NCBI GenBank assembly: GCA_905479615.1
Contig: CAJQNH010000118.1
Location: forward strand, 1-20,825
Length of the DNA stretch: 20,825 nt
Origin: an uncultured Eudoraea sp.
GTDB lineage: Bacteria; Bacteroidota; Bacteroidia; Flavobacteriales; Flavobacteriaceae
Direction: 5' to 3'
Part shown: piece by piece, positions 14,683 through 20,825 of the stretch
Layout of the letters: every line of letters begins with the position of its first letter
Numbering within the stretch: position 1 is the stretch's first letter
Translations under genes and position numbers: made by a program
The notes under the pieces: model-generated
What the model saw: the letters and a program-made list of their open reading frames with translations, nothing else
Told to the model about the DNA's origin: nothing
Database searches by the model: none

Positions 14683-15786
14683 TTATTCAATTATACCTGT
14701 TTTTTTAGCTCTGTCTTCCCACTTTTTCCTTGCGAGTAGCTGCAAATCCTCAACATTATCGCTTTCATCCATTATTTCCAGCCCTAATAAGGTTTCAATC
14801 ACATCCTCCATGGAAACCAAGCCACTAACAGAGCCATATTCGTCAACCACCAGTGCAACATGCTCTCTTTTTGCAATCAAAGTCTCAAATAGTTGGGGAA
14901 TAGGGGTATTTCTTTTTGTGACTAACAAGTCCCTTTTAATTTCTGATAAGGGAATATCTCCATTTTCATTTATAATCGACTCCAGAACATTATCTTTTAA
15001 AACATAACCGGTAATTATGTCTACACTCTCTCCATAAATGGGAATCCTCGAGAACCTTAGTTTTGGATTATTCTCAAAGAATTCTTTAATAGACGTAGTT
15101 TCCTTCGCTATTTTCATCACAGCCCGGGGTGTCATGATATCCTTCGCACAAATTTCATCAAATTTCAGAAGGTTTTTAATCACCTTTGATTCTGATTCCT
15201 GAAAAACTCCTTCTTCATGAGCAATATCTGCCATTGCAGTGAAGTCTTCCCTGCTCAGGACACTACCATGTACTTCTTTTTTACCAATAAGTCGTGTGAA
15301 TAACTGAAGCACCCAAAGCAGCCCTGTCCATTTTAAAGCCAAAACCATTATTTTTAGGGATTTTGCAGTCAAATTGGCAAGTTTTTTCCAATAGGTAGCA
15401 CCAATTGTTTTTGGTATGATCTCAGAGAGTACAAGTATTAGTATCGTCATGATCGTAGATACAACTCCTACCATGACTTCTTCAGTATATGTGATACCAA
15501 AAATGCTACGGGTAGTGCTCCCATATATTTCCTGATAAGCTACCTTAGCCTGTACACCTACCATTATTGCACCAACAGTATGTGCAATTGTATTTAAGGT
15601 AAGGATGGCTATGAGTGGTTGGTCCACATCTTTTTTCAATTCTTCCAGTGTAACAGCATAATGCTTTCCTTCTTTTTTCTTAACATTAATAAAAGTTGGG
15701 GTTACACTTAATAGAACAGCTTCCAAAATAGAACATAAAAACGAAAAAAAGATGGATACAAAAGCATAAAAGAGAAGTAATTCCAT
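14683..15786 (-). CDS. DUF21/CBS-domain membrane protein (CNNM/HlyC-CorC family)
   Basis: The 367-aa protein has an N-terminal DUF21 (CNNM transmembrane) domain with hydrophobic segments at about residues 1-26, 58-78, 103-125 and 148-165, including LAILTLNTIAHTVGAIMVG and ILVLSEIIPKTIGATYW. It is followed by a CBS pair (about 205-325: DIMTPRAVMKIA, FSRIPIYGESVDIITGYV, HVALVVDEYGSVSGLVSMED). The C-terminal CorC/HlyC (TerC-like) domain of longer relatives is absent or reduced to a short tail, so this is a short family form. CNNM-type proteins are linked to magnesium or other divalent cation transport; some are annotated as hemolysins, which is not a reliable function. It sits 54 bp downstream of the serine hydrolase gene and is tightly coupled to ogt. 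Confidence 0.92.
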   Translation of the reverse strand: MELLLFYAFVSIFFSFLCSILEAVLLSVTPTFINVKKKEGKHYAVTLEELKKDVDQPLIAILTLNTIAHTVGAIMVGVQAKVAYQEIYGSTTRSIFGITYTEEVMVGVVSTIMTILILVLSEIIPKTIGATYWKKLANLTAKSLKIMVLALKWTGLLWVLQLFTRLIGKKEVHGSVLSREDFTAMADIAHEEGVFQESESKVIKNLLKFDEICAKDIMTPRAVMKIAKETTSIKEFFENNPKLRFSRIPIYGESVDIITGYVLKDNVLESIINENGDIPLSEIKRDLLVTKRNTPIPQLFETLIAKREHVALVVDEYGSVSGLVSMEDVIETLLGLEIMDESDNVEDLQLLARKKWEDRAKKTGIIE

Positions 15787-15840
15787 AAATATTGATTAGA
15801 ATACTAAAATACTAATAATATGAGTTACTATTCTGATTAA

Positions 15841-17190
15841 TTATTTCTGCCCCTGGTCTACATAAAACAACTGATGTAATTGCGGCCTGATATTTAGTTC
15901 ATATAAATTTCTATTGTCGCGAGTAGGGTAAACACGATTGGAAAGGAAAATAAATACCAATTGGTTTATTGGGTCGGCCCATATAAAGGTTCCTGTAAAA
16001 CCAGTATGCCCAAAGCTTTCCATGCTAGCATCTATAGCCGGGTATGCTTCGGAAATCGGTAAGTCTTTATTATTTAATAGGGGTTTATCAAAACCAAGAC
16101 CGCGCCTGTTGTCATTTTCAGGATATTGTACTTTTGTAAATTCTTTAACGGTAGCTTCCGAAAGATACCTATGGCCATCATAAATACCAAAATTCTGGTA
16201 CATTTGCAATATGATATGCAGATCTCTGGCTGTCCCAAAAAGGCCGGCATTTCCTGAGATTCCTCCCATTAGAGCAGCATTTTCATCATGAACCCATCCT
16301 TTTACCAGGTCCTTCCTGAATACTGAATCTACTTCGGTTGGTACAATAGGGTTAGGATACTTTTTAGTTTTGGGCTTAAACCCAAGGGCAGTGGCTCCCA
16401 GTGGCAAATAGAAATGTTTTTGTAAATAATACTCATAAGACACCCCGGTAAGTTGAGAAATAAGTCTAGGGAATATTAAAAATGCCAGCCCGGAATATAG
16501 ATAGGTTTTATTTTCATTCACCTGGGATCGGTCAATTTCCCTATGCATTTTTGTAATAAATCTATTTTTCACGTAAAGATGTTCATAAGCCTGATTTTTA
16601 AATCTGGGTGAAGGCTCTGAATGGATATATTTTCGACTTATTCTTCCTTTTTTTTGAACTTCATTTAGAAAAATTATATATGGCTTTAAACCTGCCTGAT
16701 GTGAAAGGATTTCACGTAGGGTTAGTTCACTTTTGTCTCTTATATGTTTCCAGGGTTTCCAATACCTGGAAAACGGCACATCCAGATCAAGTTTTCCTTC
16801 GTCATATAGTTTCATCAAGGCAAGTAAGGGACCAGTAATTTTTGTGACGGATGCAAGGTCATAGATGGCATTCAGTGCTACTGGTTGAATACTGTCGTAA
16901 GTATAAAAACCATAAGCCTTATGAAAAATGATCTCACCTTTTTTCGCTACTAAAATCTGAGCGCCGGGAAAAGCATGGTTTTTTATGCCATTGGTAATAA
17001 TAGAATCTACTTTATGGTCAGTTTCCTTTGAAATCCGGTCTATTGGGATAGATCTATTGGTAATTTCGCTGCGCTTATTGTCTGAATTCCAAATTTCTAT
17101 AGAACTATTCTGTGCATAAGACAAAGAAGATAAAATACCAAACAGTATTAAAAAGTAAAACTGCGATTTAAAAAATAAAAATCTTCCCAT
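15841..17190 (-). CDS. Exported serine hydrolase (beta-lactamase/penicillin-binding-protein class C family)
   Basis: The 449-aa protein has a Sec signal peptide (MGRFLFFKSQ..., cleavage near SYA-Q, about residue 26), so it should act in the periplasm. The class C beta-lactamase-like fold shows the catalytic SVTK tetrad at S114-K117, a YSG motif in YLYSGLAF as the Tyr-containing second element, and HTG in FGHTGFTG as the third (KTG-like) element. GISGNAGLFGTARDL and FIFLSNRVYP are typical of the family as seen in Bacteroidetes, where it also occurs fused to GH3 NagZ-like enzymes; here no glycosidase domain is present. Candidate roles are peptidoglycan peptide or ester hydrolysis; the substrate is unknown. 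It is 34 bp downstream of hemB and probably in the same transcript. Confidence 0.9.
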   Translation of the reverse strand: MGRFLFFKSQFYFLILFGILSSLSYAQNSSIEIWNSDNKRSEITNRSIPIDRISKETDHKVDSIITNGIKNHAFPGAQILVAKKGEIIFHKAYGFYTYDSIQPVALNAIYDLASVTKITGPLLALMKLYDEGKLDLDVPFSRYWKPWKHIRDKSELTLREILSHQAGLKPYIIFLNEVQKKGRISRKYIHSEPSPRFKNQAYEHLYVKNRFITKMHREIDRSQVNENKTYLYSGLAFLIFPRLISQLTGVSYEYYLQKHFYLPLGATALGFKPKTKKYPNPIVPTEVDSVFRKDLVKGWVHDENAALMGGISGNAGLFGTARDLHIILQMYQNFGIYDGHRYLSEATVKEFTKVQYPENDNRRGLGFDKPLLNNKDLPISEAYPAIDASMESFGHTGFTGTFIWADPINQLVFIFLSNRVYPTRDNRNLYELNIRPQLHQLFYVDQGQK

Positions 17191-17224
17191 AGAGTAGTAT
17201 GGTAAAGTATTGAAAGTAAGCAGG

Positions 17225-18214
17225 CTAACCCATTAATTTTACTGCATCTTTTGCAAAATAGCTCGCAATTATATCTGCACCTGCCCGTTTTATTGAGATC
17301 AATTGCTCCATCATAACGGAATCATGATCCAGCCAACCTTTTTCTGCGGCAGCTTTAAGCATGGCATATTCTCCTGAAACCTGATATACCGCCACGGGCA
17401 CTTCTACTGCATCTTTAATTTCTCTTACAATATCCAGATAACAAATTCCCGGTTTTACCATAATAATATCAGCTCCTTCATCAACATCCATATGGGCTTC
17501 TTTAATAGCCTCTATTCTATTAGCCGGATCCATCTGGTAAGTTTGCTTGTCTTTAGGAACATCGGCATTGTTTACAGGAGCTGATTCCAAAGCGTCACGG
17601 AATGGTCCATAAAAGCCACTTGCATATTTTGCGCCATACGACATGATTCCCGTATTGGTTAATTCCTCATCCTCTAAAGCTTCTCTGATAATTTGTATCC
17701 GACCGTCCATCATATCGCTGGGAGCTACAAAGTCTGCACCTGCCTGAGCATGTGAAATACTCATTTGCGCCAAAATCTCACTTGTCTCGTCATTAAGAAT
17801 CTGGCCATTAGCCACAATTCCATCATGTCCATATGATGAATAAGGGTCAAGTGCCACATCTGTCATAACCAACATATCGGGACAAGCACTTTTAACCGAA
17901 TTAATTGCACGTTGCATTAAACCATGTTCATTTAGAGCTTCTGTTCCTTTATTATCCTTAAGAGATTCGGGCACTTTGACAAAAAGCAGAACAGCACAAA
18001 GCCCCATGTTCCAAAGTTCTTTTACCTCTTTACCCAGGTTGTCGAGACTTAACCTATAGTAATTGGGCATTGAAGGTATTTCTTCCTTAATTCCATGGCC
18101 TTCAACAATAAATAATGGGACTAAAAAGTCGCTGGGAGTTAAAATTGTTTCGCGAACCAAATGTCTGATGGCATTATTTGCTCGTAATCTTCTATTTCTT
18201 CGAAGTGGATACAT
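17225..18214 (-). CDS. hemB: Delta-aminolevulinic acid dehydratase (porphobilinogen synthase) HemB
   Basis: The 329-aa enzyme condenses two 5-aminolevulinate molecules to porphobilinogen, an early shared step of heme and other tetrapyrroles, in the cytoplasm. RRNRRLRANNAIRHLVRETI is the usual N-terminus. The two active-site lysines are in SYGAKYASGFYGPFRDAL and IIMVKPGICYLDIV. The metal-site loop reads DVALDPYSSYGHDG, with Asp/Ala in place of the cysteine triad of zinc enzymes; this is the form found in Mg/K-type HemB. The length matches the family. It lies 41 bp downstream of the phzF-like gene within a run that also includes hemF and hemE. Confidence 0.97.
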   Translation of the reverse strand: MYPLRRNRRLRANNAIRHLVRETILTPSDFLVPLFIVEGHGIKEEIPSMPNYYRLSLDNLGKEVKELWNMGLCAVLLFVKVPESLKDNKGTEALNEHGLMQRAINSVKSACPDMLVMTDVALDPYSSYGHDGIVANGQILNDETSEILAQMSISHAQAGADFVAPSDMMDGRIQIIREALEDEELTNTGIMSYGAKYASGFYGPFRDALESAPVNNADVPKDKQTYQMDPANRIEAIKEAHMDVDEGADIIMVKPGICYLDIVREIKDAVEVPVAVYQVSGEYAMLKAAAEKGWLDHDSVMMEQLISIKRAGADIIASYFAKDAVKLMG

Positions 18215-18255
18215 TGGTTTTATTTTAAGTTAAAGGTAACAGAAATGAATATATT

Positions 18256-19044
18256 CTAAATAATAATCTCACCTTTTAAATATGGAACCGCTCTCCCTGC
18301 AATTTTAACCCGTTGGTCCAGAAATTCACAATAAATATCACCACCTCTTTTGGATAACTGTTTGGCCGCAAGTTTAGATTTTCCAAGGGCCTTAGACCAA
18401 TAGGGTATCAGGCTGGTATGGGCTGAGCCGGTAACGGGGTCTTCATTGACTCCACATTGGGGAGCAAAAAAACGCGATACAAAGTCTACATTATCTCCAG
18501 GGGCGGAAACAATTACCCCTCGGGCATCCAATTGATTGAGCAAAAAGAAATTGGGGTTCAATTGTTCAATGTCTTTCTGGGTATTATAAATAAGGAGATA
18601 GTCTGTCTTTCCTTTTAAGGTATAAACCGGAGTCTTACCAATTGCTTCGTTAAGCGCTTGGGTTGGTTTTACAGGTTTAATTTCATCTGTTGGGAAATCC
18701 AGTATTAATAGTCCATTTTCACCTTTTGCACTTTTTAATTTTCCACTTCTAGGTGAAAAAAACTCAACATAAGAGTCGTTAAGATTATAATAGTTAAATA
18801 GGACGAAAGCAGTTGCCAGGGTTGCATGTCCACACAAATCTACTTCCAACTCAGGTGTAAACCATCTAATAATATATTGAGAACCATCTTTAACGGCAAA
18901 TGCGGTTTCCGCAAGATTGTTTTCCATGGCAATTTTTTGCATTATGCTATCTTCTATCCAGTTTTCCAGGATACAAACAGCTGCAGGATTACCGCAATAC
19001 AACCGATCTGTAAAGGCATCTATTTGAAATATTTTTTGTAGCAT
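18256..19044 (-). CDS. PhzF family isomerase/epimerase
   Basis: The 262-aa protein belongs to the PhzF family (diaminopimelate-epimerase-like fold). It has KIFQIDAFTDRLYCGNPAAVCIL at the N-terminus, ENNLAETAFAV carrying the catalytic Glu (near residue 46) of PhzF enzymes, LEVDLCGHATLATAFVLF (about 68-85) and, in the second half, GVNEDPVTGSAHTSLIPYW. Family members isomerise small metabolites, but most, including this type, have no known substrate; phenazine synthesis is not implied because no phz genes are nearby. It sits between hemF and hemB with gaps of 39 and 41 bp and is probably co-transcribed with the heme genes. Confidence 0.93.
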   Translation of the reverse strand: MLQKIFQIDAFTDRLYCGNPAAVCILENWIEDSIMQKIAMENNLAETAFAVKDGSQYIIRWFTPELEVDLCGHATLATAFVLFNYYNLNDSYVEFFSPRSGKLKSAKGENGLLILDFPTDEIKPVKPTQALNEAIGKTPVYTLKGKTDYLLIYNTQKDIEQLNPNFFLLNQLDARGVIVSAPGDNVDFVSRFFAPQCGVNEDPVTGSAHTSLIPYWSKALGKSKLAAKQLSKRGGDIYCEFLDQRVKIAGRAVPYLKGEIII

Positions 19045-19083
19045 TCTAAGAAGTATTTGCTTCTAAATTACAATTAAAAGATG

Positions 19084-19986
19084 TCAAACCCATGATCTTG
19101 GATTCTCCAATACTTTAATTAATCTGGCCTCCTCACTGCCTCGATCCGGATGATGATCATACTTCCATTGAACATGTGGAGGTAAGCTCATAAGAATGCT
19201 TTCAATACGACCATTTGTCTTTAATCCAAAAAGTGTACCCTTGTCATGAACCAGATTAAATTCAACATAGCGACCACGGCGAATTTCTTGCCAATCCCTT
19301 TGTTTACTGGTATAATCGAGGGACTTTCTTTTTATAACAATTGGTATATATGCCTCCAGAAATCCATTTCCAACCGCGGTGACAAAGTTATACCAATCCG
19401 CTATGTTCATATTGTCGGAAACTTTGCAGTAATCAAAAAATAACCCACCTACTCCTCGTGCTTCCCCGCGATGACTATTCCAGAAATAGTCATCACATTT
19501 CTTTTTATAGATTTTATAAAAATCAGGATCATGCGGTTCACATGATGCTTTGCAAACTGAATGAAAGTGCTTAACATCTTCCTCAAATAAATAATATGGT
19601 GTAAGATCGAGGCCTCCCCCAAACCATTGATCTACCAATGCACCTTTTTTATCATACATTTCAAAATAGCGCCAATTGGCGTGCACAGTTGGGACCATGG
19701 GATTTTCGGGATGGAGCACCAGACTTAGACCGCATGCATAAAAATCTGCATCCTTTACACCAAAATAGGTTTGCATACTTTTTGGGAGTTCACCATGAAC
19801 AGCAGATATGTTTACTCCACCCTTTTCAAAAACTGAACCGTCTTCAATTACCCTTGTCCTGCCACCACCACCTTCCTGACGTTTCCAAATATCTTCACGA
19901 AATTTGGCGGAACCGTCAATTTCTTCTAATCCGGAAGTAATTGTGTCTTGAAGTTCTTCAATGTATCTGTAGAATTTATTTTTCAT
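19084..19986 (-). CDS. hemF: Oxygen-dependent coproporphyrinogen III oxidase HemF
   Basis: HemF uses O2 to decarboxylate two propionates of coproporphyrinogen III, giving protoporphyrinogen IX. I take the ATG at 19984-19986 (MKNKFYRYIEELQDTI, about 300 aa), because this start is usual for the family. An in-frame ATG at 20025 would extend the N-terminus by 13 atypical residues deep into the acetyltransferase gene. Motifs: GGGGRTRVIEDGSVFEKGGVN, ACGLSLVLHPENPMVPTVHANWRYFE (active-site region), WFGGGLDLTPYY, GVGGLFFDY and RRGRYVEFNLVHDKGT. With the chosen start it overlaps the acetyltransferase stop by 11 bp, suggesting translational coupling. Its presence indicates aerobic heme synthesis. Confidence 0.96.
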   Translation of the reverse strand: MKNKFYRYIEELQDTITSGLEEIDGSAKFREDIWKRQEGGGGRTRVIEDGSVFEKGGVNISAVHGELPKSMQTYFGVKDADFYACGLSLVLHPENPMVPTVHANWRYFEMYDKKGALVDQWFGGGLDLTPYYLFEEDVKHFHSVCKASCEPHDPDFYKIYKKKCDDYFWNSHRGEARGVGGLFFDYCKVSDNMNIADWYNFVTAVGNGFLEAYIPIVIKRKSLDYTSKQRDWQEIRRGRYVEFNLVHDKGTLFGLKTNGRIESILMSLPPHVQWKYDHHPDRGSEEARLIKVLENPRSWV

Positions 19987-20515
19987 TTGATTTTTCATAT
20001 AATTCCATATCAAGCGGTTCTTCATATGGCGGGGTATGGGCTTTTAACAATGTTTTTGTCCATTTATACCCGGATTTTTCTGCTACTCTAATACTCGCGT
20101 TATTTTGGCTGGATACAATTATTTCCAGACTTTTTAAACCAAGATCATTGAATGCAAAAGAAGTAATTTCCTTTACAGCCCTCGTAATCCAACCTTTGCC
20201 TGAATAATTTTTATCAATACAATAGGCTATTTCACCCCGCTTAAGTCCCCAATTCAATTTTTTTAAAATAAGTAAGCCTACCACAGTATTATTTGTTTTT
20301 AGGGCAAAAGTAAATTCTGTTTTTAATTTTATCTGTTCATTTTTATTTATAATGTAGTTTTCAGAGGCCTGAATAGTCTCATTTTGTCTTAAGGTAATTG
20401 GGAAAAAGCGACGAAATTCTTTTTTATTTGAAGCTAAAAAAGTGTGTAAAGTGGAGGTATCCACAGTTGTTAATGGCTCTAAAGCAAATAAACTACTTAT
20501 ATGACTATCCGACAT
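19976..20515 (-). CDS. GNAT family N-acetyltransferase (RimJ/RimL type)
   Basis: The 179-aa protein starts at the ATG at 20513-20515; a TTG one codon earlier is also open. It shows the GNAT fold of the RimJ/RimL (ribosomal-protein N-acetyltransferase-like) group. LEPLTTVDTSTLHTFLASNKKE is at the N-terminus, RGEIAYCIDKNYSGKGWITRAVKEI carries the acetyl-CoA-binding loop (degenerate Q/RxxGxG/A, here SGKGW), and IIVSSQNNASIRVAEKSGYKWTKTL is the typical motif B ending. The acceptor is unknown; such genes sit between hemE and hemF in several flavobacteria as far as I recall, with no established link to heme. Its stop overlaps the hemF start by 11 bp. Confidence 0.9.
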   Translation of the reverse strand: MSDSHISSLFALEPLTTVDTSTLHTFLASNKKEFRRFFPITLRQNETIQASENYIINKNEQIKLKTEFTFALKTNNTVVGLLILKKLNWGLKRGEIAYCIDKNYSGKGWITRAVKEITSFAFNDLGLKSLEIIVSSQNNASIRVAEKSGYKWTKTLLKAHTPPYEEPLDMELYEKSNEK

Positions 20516-20532
20516 CAAACACTTTGATTCTA

Positions 20533-20579
20533 CTAAGGTAAAGAATAGGGTTATATAATTTAATCCCCTTTTACCTTAG
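20533..20579. repeat. Inverted repeat at the hemE 3' end
   Basis: CTAAGGTAAA (20533-20542) and TTTACCTTAG (20570-20579) form a perfect 10-bp inverted repeat with a 27-base AT-rich loop; AGGG/CCCC inside it may extend the stem. It covers the hemE stop codon and precedes the acetyltransferase gene. There is no T-run after it on the minus strand, so it may be a processing or stabilising hairpin, not a clean terminator. Confidence 0.45.
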
Positions 20580-20825
20580 GGCTTATACTCTTTTACAGCA
20601 TCTATAAATGCCTTTGCATTTTCCACAGGGACGTTTGGTAGAATCCCATGGCCGAGATTAACGATATATTGATCCTTTCCAAATTCATTTATCATTTGGG
20701 ACCATTTTTTTAATGACTTCCGGGGGTGACAATAAGCGGGCGGGATCAAAATTTCCCTGGAGGGTTATTTTCCCTCCTGTCAAAGTTCTGGCATTTCGGG
20801 CAGAACAAGTCCAATCCACTCCAAG
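20576..20825 (-). pseudogene. hemE: Uroporphyrinogen decarboxylase HemE, C-terminal fragment with an apparent frameshift
   Basis: The right edge encodes the C-terminus of HemE, which decarboxylates uroporphyrinogen III to coproporphyrinogen III, the substrate of HemF. From 20825 leftward the frame reads LGVDWTCSARNARTLTG, then ITLQGNFDPARLLSPPEVIKK, and then runs into a stop soon after. In a second frame the protein continues as KWSQMINEFGKDQYIVNLGH, then GILPNVPVENAKAFIDAVKE and YKP to a TAA at 20576-20578. Both halves are typical HemE sequence and join if one base is removed from the seven-T run at 20705-20711 (A7 on the coding strand). Because heme genes downstream look intact and the site is a homopolymer near the end of the window, a sequence error is more likely than a real null allele. 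The N-terminus lies outside the window. Confidence 0.85.

Noticed and set aside
14573..15007. 144-codon open frame on the plus strand
   Set aside because: It lies antisense to the start of ogt and the end of the DUF21/CBS gene, both with clear family motifs. Its translation is Ser/Leu-rich low-complexity sequence typical of a shadow frame.
19987..20025. Upstream ATG for HemF
   Set aside because: It would add 13 unusual residues (MKNRLIWNYMKNQ) and a 50-bp overlap with the acetyltransferase gene; the family normally starts at MKNKFYRYI-like sequence.

Overview
The window looks like a chromosomal segment of a Flavobacteriaceae-type Bacteroidetes. It is AT-rich, and its start codons mostly lack Shine-Dalgarno sequences. 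Several promoters match the Bacteroidetes -7 element TAnnTTTG, and the gene set is typical of the group: DUF2480, DUF3078, a PolB-like 3'-5' exonuclease, and lipoproteins with short N-terminal lipobox leaders. I see no tRNA, rRNA, CRISPR array, insertion sequence or prophage.

Layout. (1) Positions 1-8560, plus strand: an iron-sulfur cluster assembly (SUF) operon whose first gene, an A-type carrier, is cut by the window edge. The order is sufA-like, sufB, an MBL-fold lipoprotein, sufC, sufD, sufS, sufE, a DUF59/MIP18 protein, a PspC-domain protein, DUF2480 and a DUF3078 outer-membrane-type protein. SufS and SufE supply persulfide sulfur, SufBCD is the scaffold, and the A-type and DUF59 proteins act in carriage or maturation. 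(2) Positions 8561-9312: 750 bp without protein genes, between the convergent DUF3078 and hflX genes. It holds two diverged tandem copies of one noncoding unit. On the minus strand each copy has a 9-bp direct repeat with a 21-bp period, a -7 element exactly 29 bp further on, conserved transcript segments and an intrinsic terminator. I read this as a pair of regulated small RNA genes; it is the most interesting part of the window. (3) Positions 9313-14046: hflX (minus) diverging from an endonuclease/exonuclease/phosphatase-family gene (plus), a PolB-like 3'-5' exonuclease (minus), and two plus-strand lipoprotein genes (64 and 378 aa). (4) Positions 14206-20825, minus strand: a close-packed run read right to left as hemE, a GNAT acetyltransferase, hemF, a PhzF-family isomerase, hemB, a serine hydrolase, a DUF21/CBS membrane protein and an Ogt-type DNA alkyltransferase. 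HemB, HemE and HemF are three steps of tetrapyrrole/heme synthesis, so both ends of the window deal with iron cofactors.

The hemE fragment at the right edge carries an apparent one-base frameshift in a seven-A run. This may be a real mutation or a sequence error near the end of the available sequence.
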